A model generated the notes under the pieces. The model saw nothing but the letters and a program-made list of their open reading frames with translations. It had not been told where the DNA came from and did no database searches. A stretch of 64,000 nt of DNA from G965261475 sp965261475 [NCBI: bacterium] (GTDB lineage: Bacteria > SAR324 > XYD2-FULL-50-16): positions 1,178,001 to 1,242,000 of the forward strand of contig OZ253454.1 of NCBI GenBank assembly GCA_965261475.1, given 5' to 3'. Positions 46,274-54,420 of the stretch are shown in pieces (position 1 is the first letter of the stretch; each line of letters starts with the position of its first letter). The position numbers and the translations under genes are program-made.

Positions 46274-47065
46274 TTATTTAATAATTAAAATTTCTAAGTC
46301 TGTATCCTTTTTTTTTTGTGGATTAACAAAAGGGATCATTACGTAAACATCTTCTAACATGTCAGCAAGATAGATAGCAGATAAATACTGGTTTTGCCTA
46401 AAATAAATTACATTCCTACCATAACCCTCTAATGGAATTTTTGTAATATTGATAATATTCAATTTATTCTCTAAATCACGCTCAATTTTTTTTCTTTTTT
46501 TAAGCAATTTTTGGGAAAGCCTATAAGCTTTTTTTTTTGTTGATTTTTGATGTAAAATAGCAATATTCAACCTATCTGGTTTGACATAAAGTTTAGATAT
46601 TAAAAATTCTGATTGTGGTGCCGTAATTTCATTGCTAATTTCTGCATAAAAAACAATCTTATCTGGAGATATTAATAGATCTTGTAGAAACTTCACATTT
46701 TTATATTGCAATGTTAATTGCACTCTAGTGTCTTGTTCAACAATTTCTACAATCTCAACTTCTTTGATATGAGGCAAAGTAATTAAAACGTTGTTGGCTT
46801 CATCCTCAGATATACTAGGATCTAAATAAAGCTGATCAATTATAATTGTACCAACACTCTCAAAAAAATTGGAGCGTATATCATTTTTGGTTAAACCATA
46901 AAAAGAGCCAACTAATTCAAAAACAACTTGGTTTTCTACATAGGAAACAGAAATTTGATTTAGTATAGAAATATTGGTTTCCTCGTATTCTGCTCCATAA
47001 ATACTTTGCTCGGTACCCAAAAACACAGACACTAGAGCTATTAAAATTAAAATCTGTTTTTTCAT
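46274..47065 (-). CDS. Exported protein with possible AMIN-like beta domains
   Basis: A 263-residue protein with a signal peptide (about residues 1-24). The mature part has two segments with alternating hydrophobic residues (about 30-80 and 95-150) ending in the IIIDQLYL and KIVFYAEI patterns. These recall AMIN domains, which place envelope proteins at peptidoglycan or the division site, but the match is weak. A basic KKAYRLSQKLLKKRKK helix lies near 190. First gene of the three-gene run, 60 bases downstream of miaA on the same strand. Function unknown. Confidence 0.5.
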   Translation of the reverse strand: MKKQILILIALVSVFLGTEQSIYGAEYEETNISILNQISVSYVENQVVFELVGSFYGLTKNDIRSNFFESVGTIIIDQLYLDPSISEDEANNVLITLPHIKEVEIVEIVEQDTRVQLTLQYKNVKFLQDLLISPDKIVFYAEISNEITAPQSEFLISKLYVKPDRLNIAILHQKSTKKKAYRLSQKLLKKRKKIERDLENKLNIINITKIPLEGYGRNVIYFRQNQYLSAIYLADMLEDVYVMIPFVNPQKKKDTDLEILIIK

Positions 47066-47124
47066 TATGACAAAATTGAATAAAAATACGATTCCTAATT
47101 ATCTAGCAACAACTATTCCTTTTT

Positions 47125-48027
47125 TTAAAAAAAATTTTTTACCCAGTAGGCACTAGGAAACTTTTTATACCAAGTTCTTTGTCTCTTGGCATATTGTCTA
47201 GTTTTTTGTTGAATTTGCTCTATCATTTTTTGCTTTGTTAATTTTCCTTGCAAAAATTCTACTGCCTGTTTATAACCAATCGCTTGCAAAGCTGGAGCTT
47301 TGGCAGAATAATCTTGAATTAAAGTTTCTACTTCGTCTAAAAAACCCATTTTTAACATTTGTGATACTCTTTGGTTGATTCTTTCATTTATGACTGTTTT
47401 TTCTATATCAATCCCCAAATAAAGAGGGCTATACTTATTTTTTGTTAAATGATGCATTTTATGAAAAATAAAAATACTTTTTTGATGGGATAAAAAAACC
47501 TCTAGAGCTCGTATAATTCTGTAGGTATCATTGGCAATGATCTTATTTTTTGCTAAAACATCTAGTTTTATCAGCTCCTGGTAGCAAAACTCTAGCCCTT
47601 TTTTATGCAGAGCTGCTACTTTTTGTTTAGCTGCTAGAGTTACTTCTGGAATATTTACCATACCTTCAATTAAACAGCGAACATAAAACATGTTACCGCA
47701 GATTAAAATAGGAATTTTTTTTTTACTATAAATTTTATCTAGCGCATACTTAGCAAAATTTAAAAATTTTCCTGCGCTATAAAACTCTTGGGCATCTAAA
47801 ATATCTATCAGGTGATGTTTGACGCTTTGAAGTTGTGCGCGACTAGGTTTAGCAGAGCCTATATCAAGTCTCCGATAGGCTTGTATAGAATCTGAAGAGA
47901 TAATCTCTGCATCTAGTTTTTCTGCTAGTGCTAGAGATATTTCTGTTTTACCGCTAGTGGTAGTGCCTAATAATACCAAAATAGGAAAGGCTTTGTTATA
48001 TAGGTTTTGATAAATAGCTTCCATCAT
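47125..48027 (-). CDS. miaA: tRNA dimethylallyltransferase
   Basis: An approximately 300-residue enzyme that adds a dimethylallyl group to A37 of tRNAs reading UNN codons. P-loop GTTTSGKTEISLAL (about residue 20), catalytic DSIQAYRRLDIGSAKPS, ALQAIGYKQ (about 253) and the C-terminal TRQYAKRQRTWYK are all conserved. The ORF opens at a TTG (48033), but the ATG at 48027, or the next at 48024, is a better start. It lies upstream of the three unknown envelope genes and may share their transcript. Confidence 0.95.
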   Translation of the reverse strand: MMEAIYQNLYNKAFPILVLLGTTTSGKTEISLALAEKLDAEIISSDSIQAYRRLDIGSAKPSRAQLQSVKHHLIDILDAQEFYSAGKFLNFAKYALDKIYSKKKIPILICGNMFYVRCLIEGMVNIPEVTLAAKQKVAALHKKGLEFCYQELIKLDVLAKNKIIANDTYRIIRALEVFLSHQKSIFIFHKMHHLTKNKYSPLYLGIDIEKTVINERINQRVSQMLKMGFLDEVETLIQDYSAKAPALQAIGYKQAVEFLQGKLTKQKMIEQIQQKTRQYAKRQRTWYKKFPSAYWVKNFF

Positions 48028-48172
48028 AAGCAAATGTACTAACTCTTTATGAAAACTGATACTACAGCCTCAATAAACCTCAGAGACCTGCTGCCAATCT
48101 ACAAATTTAGAACAACAAGCAAAAAATACACTTAATTTTTAAATTTTACAATAAATTTTTGACTAAAATAAC

Positions 48173-49477
48173 CTAGAAAGGATAGCCCGCAAAAATAGTA
48201 AGCTCGCTGCCCTCATCGCTAATTCCAAAATCTGCACGCAGTAGCGAAGATGTAAATAAGGCTCGAACTCCTACACCATATGAGCTTTTGAGCTTACTCC
48301 ACAAACTAGCAGGAGTTCTAGCAACCGTACCTCGTTCGTAAAAGAAAGCAAATTGCCAACTTGTGTGTACTCCTCTTTCAAAAAAAATATCAAATGCTCT
48401 TTCTTTTTCTAAGACATACCAGCGAAATTCTACTCCTTGAAAATTAGTATAACTATCAAAAAAACGACCACTAGGATAACCTCGTAGTCTGTTTAGCCCG
48501 CCTAAAGAAGTAGCATTGCCTAGTTTGACCTCCTCTTGTGCTTTTTGCCTTAAGCTATCTAAATCATCTTGCTTGCAATCTTTTAAACTTAATTTAGTAC
48601 AATCATAATTATCTGGGTTGACTACACCGGCTTTAGTTACCTGAGATGCTCCATAAAACTGGTGTAATACTAGCACTCCTTTTTTGCTAGCTAAAATAGG
48701 GATAAATCCTGTAATGCTGTAATCTTCTTGATAATAAGCAGGAGCCTCTCTCCTAGAACTAGGTAAATTATATCTTTCATACTGCACTCTATAGCCTATT
48801 CTAGGATCTCTGCGGTTGTCTGTATCATCTAAATAGATGCCATATCTTCCACCATCTTCTCTTGAGCTAATATTGGCATCTTCGTTTTTAATAAATTGAC
48901 CTTTTCCTCCTTCTAGGATAAACCCAAGAGGATCCACAGCACCAGCGCCAAAGGTATAATAAATTTCTAACTGGTCTGAAAACAAATGATAAGATAATTC
49001 TACTCCTTGAAACTGAAAGCTATTTAACAAAACATAGGTAAAATCATCTTTTTTAGAATCTATACCTCTTGTTCTTTGAGCTACAGCTAAATTACTTCCA
49101 CCGCCGTAAAATATTGAAAGGGTAACAAAACTACTATCTAAAAAAAACAGTTTAGCTAAAGGAATGTCTGTGACAGAAAATATATTCAATCTAAAATCCT
49201 CACCGTTTCCGTATCTATCAAAATTTTCATTAGCATCACCGTAGGTAGAAATCGCAACTAGATCCACACCACTGCCTTTAATACTAGATATACTACCACC
49301 AAAACCATAAAAAGATTGAACTCCTGGAATATTGCCAATAACCGGAAAAATAAAGTAGGTTAAACTAGGAGGAGTAACCTCTCGTCTATCAAAGTAAAGA
49401 GCATAAATAGTATTAGAGAAAAAAAGAAAAACAGAAAAGAAAAAGAAAGTTCTCAAAAAACTTTGACTTATCAACAT
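48173..49477 (-). CDS. Omp85-family outer membrane beta-barrel protein without POTRA domains
   Basis: A 434-residue protein with a signal peptide (about residues 8-26). It has alternating strands throughout, the Omp85 barrel landmark RLRGYPSGRFFD (about residue 335), corresponding to the conserved VRGY/F-lid loop motif, and a C-terminal Phe (AGYPF) typical of outer membrane proteins. No POTRA repeats precede the barrel, so it is not BamA itself; it resembles the surface antigen D15-type short proteins. Role unknown, perhaps in surface protein or lipid handling. Divergent from ftsZ. Confidence 0.75.
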   Translation of the reverse strand: MLISQSFLRTFFFFSVFLFFSNTIYALYFDRREVTPPSLTYFIFPVIGNIPGVQSFYGFGGSISSIKGSGVDLVAISTYGDANENFDRYGNGEDFRLNIFSVTDIPLAKLFFLDSSFVTLSIFYGGGSNLAVAQRTRGIDSKKDDFTYVLLNSFQFQGVELSYHLFSDQLEIYYTFGAGAVDPLGFILEGGKGQFIKNEDANISSREDGGRYGIYLDDTDNRRDPRIGYRVQYERYNLPSSRREAPAYYQEDYSITGFIPILASKKGVLVLHQFYGASQVTKAGVVNPDNYDCTKLSLKDCKQDDLDSLRQKAQEEVKLGNATSLGGLNRLRGYPSGRFFDSYTNFQGVEFRWYVLEKERAFDIFFERGVHTSWQFAFFYERGTVARTPASLWSKLKSSYGVGVRALFTSSLLRADFGISDEGSELTIFAGYPF

Positions 49478-49525
49478 CGTTATACTAGAATTGACCTAAT
49501 TATAATAGACATAATTACAAGTTAC

Positions 49526-50755
49526 ATGCTAATGGATTTAGATAGTCAGGTCAACTTTTCTGGATTAGAAAATGAGACCACTCAGCCTACAGGAAAAACA
49601 AATATTTTAGCTATTGGAGTTGGTGGTGCAGGCGGCAATGTTATTCGTCGTATGATTGAAAGCGAGCTAGGTGGCATCAATTATGCTGTAGTTAATACAG
49701 ACCTACAAGTGCTCAACAGCAATCCAGCACCTCTTAGAATAGCCATAGGTAAAAATTTAACTAAAGGCTCAGGGGCAGGAGCCAGACCTGAGGTAGCCCG
49801 CCTTGCAGCCTTAGAAGATATAAACGACATTAGGAGTTGTTTAGCAGGAATGGATATGGTTTTTATCACAGCTGGTATGGGTGGAGGCACTGGTACGGGT
49901 GCTGCTCCTATCATAGCAGAAGAAGCAAAAGAACTAGGTATTTTGACTATAGCAGTAGTAACTACTCCTTTTGGTTTTGAGGGCTCAAAAAAAGCTATGC
50001 TTGCTCAAAACGGTATTGCAGAGCTTAAAAAGCACATAGATACTTTAATTATAGTAGACAACGATAAATTGTTAGAAGTTGTTCCAAAATTAAGTATAAA
50101 TAAAGCCTTTGGCTTAACCGATGGGGTATTACGCAATGCAATTTTTGGCGTTTATAATTTAATAACGGGTGAGAGCAATATTAACCTAGATTTTGCTGAT
50201 GTTACAACTATTTTAAAAGATAAAGGACGTGCTTTTATTAGTATAGGCGTAGGTAACGGAGAAGCCCGCGGTGAGCAAGCTGCTAGAAATGCAATGAAAA
50301 GCCCTCTATTAAGTAATAATATGGTGCAAAATGCTACAGGAATTATTATCCACGTAGAAGCCGACTCTGATTTTAATCTAATGCAAGTTCAAAAAGCCGC
50401 TAAAATGATTCAAAGCCAGGCTGCTAAAAATGCAGATGTTATTTTTGGTCACAAAGAAAATCCTCAACTACAAAGTGAAGTGCAAATTACGCTGATTGCA
50501 GCAGGATCGGAAGAATCTACTACAATCTCTGATGCTAGTAGACAACCTTTCAGAATTGATGATGTAATGTTGAAACGCAATAAACCCGGAGATACAGTAG
50601 AAAGCGCTGACGATTGTCTAATACTAGGGGAAGATTATGAACAGGTAATTGATAAACCTCGTATGCCAATAAACTTTAACGCAAAAGATCCAAATACACC
50701 TGCCTATGTAAGACATCAGATACGCCAAGACGGTCAAAAAAAAGAAGAAGACTAA
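49526..50755 (+). CDS. ftsZ: Cell division protein FtsZ
   Basis: A 409-residue tubulin homologue that forms the division ring. Motifs: GVGGAGGNVIRRM (about residue 32), the tubulin signature GGGTGTGAAP (about 118), and T7-loop NLDFADVTTIL (about 220). The C-terminal peptide NTPAYVRHQ fits the tail that binds FtsA and ZipA-type anchors. The frame is open from 49463, but that would overlap the divergent Omp85 gene; ATG at 49526 (or 49532) gives a normal N-terminus. It is not in a dcw cluster: no ftsQ, ftsA or mur genes flank it. Confidence 0.97.
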   Translation: MLMDLDSQVNFSGLENETTQPTGKTNILAIGVGGAGGNVIRRMIESELGGINYAVVNTDLQVLNSNPAPLRIAIGKNLTKGSGAGARPEVARLAALEDINDIRSCLAGMDMVFITAGMGGGTGTGAAPIIAEEAKELGILTIAVVTTPFGFEGSKKAMLAQNGIAELKKHIDTLIIVDNDKLLEVVPKLSINKAFGLTDGVLRNAIFGVYNLITGESNINLDFADVTTILKDKGRAFISIGVGNGEARGEQAARNAMKSPLLSNNMVQNATGIIIHVEADSDFNLMQVQKAAKMIQSQAAKNADVIFGHKENPQLQSEVQITLIAAGSEESTTISDASRQPFRIDDVMLKRNKPGDTVESADDCLILGEDYEQVIDKPRMPINFNAKDPNTPAYVRHQIRQDGQKKEED

Positions 50756-50793
50756 CTTTTGCAATATAATTCTTCTACCGTAATCTCTGAACT

Positions 50794-51783
50794 ATGGTTT
50801 TTTTACCTGCCTTTGTTAGCAATCATACTTTCTTTCTAATAGTTATCTTAGGCTTTGCTATTATCTTGCTTTGGAAGGGTGCAGAATTGCTAGTAGATGC
50901 TGCTTGTAGCATAGCTACTAGACTTGCAATTTCTCCACTAGTAATCGGCTTAAGTATTGTAGCAATTGGTACGAGTGCTCCAGAATTTGCAGTTTCAATC
51001 CAAGCAGCCTTAGAAGACAATCCAGAAATAGCAATAGGTAATATTTTTGGCTCTAATATCTTTAATTTGGGTTTTATCCTAGGTTTAGGAGCAATATTTG
51101 GTAAAATTACTACTAATAGACAAACAGTTTATGTTGCAGGAGGATTTTTAATTTTTTGTGCTTCCTTGCTTTATCTTTTTTCCTTTGGACTGCCTAGTCT
51201 CAAGTTTACAAAAGGCTACCTTTCTACTAGCTTTTCTTTTGTCCTTATTTTACTTCTTATAGGATATATTTTTTTTCTTTACTACCAAAAGAAGACAACA
51301 ACAGTAAAAATTTATACAAAAAAATTCCATTGGAAAGATATATTGTGGCTAATTTTCGGTTTGGCTTGTATTATTCTAGGAGGACATTATTTGGTAGAAA
51401 GCAGCTCGCGTTTAGGAGAGCAAGCGGGCTTGAGTAATTGGATTATTGGTATCACTATCGTAGCTATAGGTACATCATCACCTGAGCTCGCTACTACTCT
51501 AATGGCTATAGCTAAAAACAAACAATCACTCGCTATAGGCAATCTGCTAGGAAGTGATTTATTTAATATTTTAGGTGTTATTGGAGTAACAGGATTAGTC
51601 GGCAAGGGAATTGTCATGTCTCAAATAACAAATTTTAGTTTAACAATACTCCTACTAAATCTGCTAGTGGTAGTATTGTTGATGAGGACTAATTGGCAGT
51701 TGAGTCGCTTAGAGGGTTGTTTTTTAATACTTATTAGTTTTGCTCGCTATATTTTAGATTTTTCTTACAATGCAAATTTTTAA
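50794..51783 (+). CDS. CaCA-family cation (Na+/Ca2+) antiporter
   Basis: A 329-residue membrane protein with about ten spans in two inverted halves. Each half has the alpha-repeat motif: GTSAPEFAVS with GNIFGSNIFNLGF (first) and GTSSPELATT with GNLLGSDLFNILG (second), which form the ion site. It resembles YrbG-type calcium/sodium antiporters. Placed 38 bases after ftsZ and directly abutting the prepilin peptidase gene (stop then ATG with no gap). Confidence 0.9.
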   Translation: MVFLPAFVSNHTFFLIVILGFAIILLWKGAELLVDAACSIATRLAISPLVIGLSIVAIGTSAPEFAVSIQAALEDNPEIAIGNIFGSNIFNLGFILGLGAIFGKITTNRQTVYVAGGFLIFCASLLYLFSFGLPSLKFTKGYLSTSFSFVLILLLIGYIFFLYYQKKTTTVKIYTKKFHWKDILWLIFGLACIILGGHYLVESSSRLGEQAGLSNWIIGITIVAIGTSSPELATTLMAIAKNKQSLAIGNLLGSDLFNILGVIGVTGLVGKGIVMSQITNFSLTILLLNLLVVVLLMRTNWQLSRLEGCFLILISFARYILDFSYNANF

Positions 51784-52539
51784 ATGCTAGTTGTATCTTG
51801 CTTCTTTTTTTTGTTGGGAGCATCTATAGGCTCGTTTTTGTTGTGCTTATCCCATAGAATGCCTCTTAACAAAAATCTTCTTACTCCATCCTACTGTCCA
51901 AAATGCAAGCACAAACTACCGATTTTTACCCTACTTCCTATTTTAAGCTACCTATTACTTAGAGGAAAATGCATAATATGCAAAAGAAGTATTCCCCTTT
52001 GTTACCCACTAATAGAAATTTTGTGTGGCATTATCTTCTACCTTGTTTGGCATAAAATAGGAATAAAATGGGAATTAGGTTATTTTCTGTTTAGTTGGTC
52101 TATTTTTTTGTTAATTGCAATTCTAGATTGGCAAAACAAGTGGTTTTATAGCTTACTACCAATTCTAGTTTTGCTCTCGCATAGCCTATATTTGTTTTAC
52201 TTTCCAACAAATCTATTAGCATCTTTTTTAGGAATGTTGATAGGAGCAGGTTTTTTTTACTTCGTTGCTTTTTTTTATCAATTCTGTTGCAAAAAACAAG
52301 GTTTAGGAGAAGGAGATATCACCCTGCTAGGTACTTTGGGTTATTTTCTAGGATGGGAAGCCCTACTACCTATTGTAATCTATAGTTCAATCCTAGGTAT
52401 TTTGATAGGAGTTTGGCTACTTTTCAAAAACAAAAAAAACTCACCTTTTCCATTTACTCCTGCCTTAATAGCCGGCGCTTTTTTTCACTGGTATTACCCA
52501 CAAGCCTACTATTACCTTAGCAGCCTACAAATAATTTAA
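51784..52539 (+). CDS. Type IV prepilin peptidase / N-methyltransferase (A24 family)
   Basis: A 251-residue membrane protein. N-terminal methylase region: GASIGSFLLCLSHRMP, then a zinc-binding pair CPKC and CIICKRSIP with the YPLIEI block. The two aspartic protease residues are the Asp of AILDWQNKW (about residue 118) and GEGD (about 178) in LGEGDITLLG. It cleaves and methylates type IV pilins or type II secretion pseudopilins at the inner membrane. No pilin or secretion genes are in the window. Confidence 0.9.
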   Translation: MLVVSCFFFLLGASIGSFLLCLSHRMPLNKNLLTPSYCPKCKHKLPIFTLLPILSYLLLRGKCIICKRSIPLCYPLIEILCGIIFYLVWHKIGIKWELGYFLFSWSIFLLIAILDWQNKWFYSLLPILVLLSHSLYLFYFPTNLLASFLGMLIGAGFFYFVAFFYQFCCKKQGLGEGDITLLGTLGYFLGWEALLPIVIYSSILGILIGVWLLFKNKKNSPFPFTPALIAGAFFHWYYPQAYYYLSSLQII

Positions 52540-52601
52540 TTAGCATATTTGATACCTGCCAATCGCTATTATAAAAAGCATTATGAAACAATCTACTCTA
52601 G

Positions 52602-53408
52602 TTATGCCTTGATTTTTTGTTTCAAAAGCAAAAAATTATGCAAAAATTCGGGACTATGAGTGCGAATATAATCTACGCCTTGGTCGAAAAGCAAGGTTTC
52701 TAGATACGCCCCTGCTGCTCCAACTTCGCTAGCTGTTTTTTGTAGAGTTTTTTGTAAAAAAGATTTTCTTGAGACTCCTAACAACAAAGGTAACTGAAAC
52801 GCTCGTTTTAGCTGCTGAATATTTTGTAAAACCTCAAAAGAAATCTCTGGGTCTAGGCTCAGAAAAAAACCCAGACCTGTATCTAAAATAATTCGCTCTC
52901 TCGCAATTCCTGCCTTAGTTAAGACTTCGAGTCTGCTCCCAAAAAAATCTTGTATTTGTGCTACAATGTCGCAGCTAGCAATTCGCCTATCTGCCTTGCT
53001 AGCTCTTTGCACAGAATGCATCAAAACCAACTTGCAACTACTAGCAGCAAGCTTCTCATAAATCTCAGGGTGCGAAAAACCGCAAATATCGTTTAAAAAA
53101 TCTACTCCTTGCCGTATGGCGTAAAGCTGTACTTCTGGTAAACAAGAATCTATAGAAATTTTTATTTTTGTTTTTTTGAAAAAACCCAGTACCCACTCTA
53201 ACCTTTTTATTTCTTGTTGTGCAGTAACTCTCTTTGAAGTCGGATGAGAAGAAGCTGCTCCAATATCCAAAACTCCAGCACCTTGAGCTATAAGCTTGAG
53301 TCCTTGCTTTATAGCTTTTTCTTTATTGAAATAACAAGCACCGTCAAAGAAAGAATCTTCTGTAAGATTTAAAACACCAAATATTTTTTGTGATAGCCTC
53401 TGATCCAT
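52602..53408 (-). CDS. folP: Dihydropteroate synthase
   Basis: An approximately 268-residue TIM-barrel enzyme joining p-aminobenzoate to hydroxymethyldihydropterin diphosphate. Signature blocks are GVLNLTEDSFFDG, close to GILNVTPDSFSDGG, then DIGAASSHP, ISIDSCLPEV, DICGF and LGVSRKSFL. The ORF is open to 53516, but the ATG at 53408 begins right before the conserved start and overlaps the rhomboid stop by one base (TGATG). The last residues RTHSPEFLHNFL match the family C-terminus (RVHD is RTHS here). The ESxxRxx loop after the first Gly-Ala motif is slightly changed. Confidence 0.88.
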   Translation of the reverse strand: MDQRLSQKIFGVLNLTEDSFFDGACYFNKEKAIKQGLKLIAQGAGVLDIGAASSHPTSKRVTAQQEIKRLEWVLGFFKKTKIKISIDSCLPEVQLYAIRQGVDFLNDICGFSHPEIYEKLAASSCKLVLMHSVQRASKADRRIASCDIVAQIQDFFGSRLEVLTKAGIARERIILDTGLGFFLSLDPEISFEVLQNIQQLKRAFQLPLLLGVSRKSFLQKTLQKTASEVGAAGAYLETLLFDQGVDYIRTHSPEFLHNFLLLKQKIKA

Positions 53409-54244
53409 CAAAAAATTTGCAGTGCTGCGCCTAGACTCCACCCCAAAGAAATAAACAACAAAAAATATAAAATCAAAAATAATCGCTGTTCTTTTTGCAT
53501 AGAAAAAAGTAACCACGAAAAACCAAACCCACTAGCAGCGCCGCCTATATGTCCGCTATTACTAATTCCAGGAATTAAAAAACCAAAAATTATCATCATA
53601 AAAGCCAAAAAAGAAAATTTTTTCCACACAACATACCCTACAAAATCTTTGCGTTTTTTCCCATAAGCAAGCAGACAACCAAGTAGTCCAAATACCGCAC
53701 CAGATGAGCCTATTACTGCTGTGCCTCCACCAAAAACAAGAGCCAAGACACCTCCGCCAATTCCAGAAATCATATAAATTAAAAAAATTTGAGAATCATT
53801 CAAAAAACTTTTTACTTCTTTAGACAAATAATAAAACCAAAACATATTTAACAGTAAATGCAACAAACTACCGTGTAAAAACATATAACTAGTAAAACGA
53901 AAAAATTCTCCTTTAGCTATTGCTTTAGAATATAGCATGCCTAGTTTATCCAAAATTATATAGTGGGGAGCAAAAAAACCAAAAAAATCACTGCTAACTT
54001 GGTACCTAGAAAAAAAAGACCAAATTACAGAAACGATAAAAAAAAAAATATTTGTATATAAAATAGCCGAAACCAGAACACTATTATTTATTAAATATTT
54101 TGCAAAGGGGTTAGGGATGATATAACCACAATTAGGACATTGCTTCGCTTCTTTATTGTAAAGTTGCTTGCATCTAGGGCATGGAATAGCTTTAATTATT
54201 TGTGACACAGAGTTTAGTAGCTCAAACGAATATAACAAACACAT
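53408..54244 (-). CDS. Rhomboid-family intramembrane serine protease with an N-terminal zinc ribbon
   Basis: An approximately 278-residue protein. The start has two CxxC pairs (CPRC and CPNC, about residues 22-40), a zinc-ribbon layout. After one separate span, the rhomboid core has six spans with catalytic Ser in IGSSGAVFGLLG and His in SGHIGGAASGF, and the HGSLLHLLLNMFW motif of L1-TM2. It cleaves membrane proteins within the bilayer; substrates unknown. The ORF opens at TTG 54271 but ATG 54244 is likely. Its stop overlaps folP, so the two are coupled despite unrelated roles. Confidence 0.85.
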   Translation of the reverse strand: MCLLYSFELLNSVSQIIKAIPCPRCKQLYNKEAKQCPNCGYIIPNPFAKYLINNSVLVSAILYTNIFFFIVSVIWSFFSRYQVSSDFFGFFAPHYIILDKLGMLYSKAIAKGEFFRFTSYMFLHGSLLHLLLNMFWFYYLSKEVKSFLNDSQIFLIYMISGIGGGVLALVFGGGTAVIGSSGAVFGLLGCLLAYGKKRKDFVGYVVWKKFSFLAFMMIIFGFLIPGISNSGHIGGAASGFGFSWLLFSMQKEQRLFLILYFLLFISLGWSLGAALQIF

Positions 54245-54420
54245 TGTAAATAATTTTTTACCAAAAAACAAGAAAGAGGATTGAAATAAAATTTTTTATA
54301 AATTGTTATTTTATGTCAAAACTCGCTATATAAAATGTTGTCTAAAATAATAATTTTTTGATTGTATAAACACCAATTTTATTGTAACCCTTAAGAAGTT
54401 TATTTTGTTTATTAAAAATT

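Noticed and set aside
49463-49525. Extended N-terminus of ftsZ
   Set aside because: It would overlap the start of the divergent Omp85 gene and adds a hydrophobic stretch not found in FtsZ; later ATG codons fit.
53409-53516. 36-residue N-terminal extension of folP
   Set aside because: It lies inside the rhomboid gene in another frame and is unlike any FolP start; the TGATG overlap gives a natural start.
54245-54420. Folate riboswitch before fhs
   Set aside because: The leader is AT-rich with no conserved folate-riboswitch core or stable helices that I can identify.
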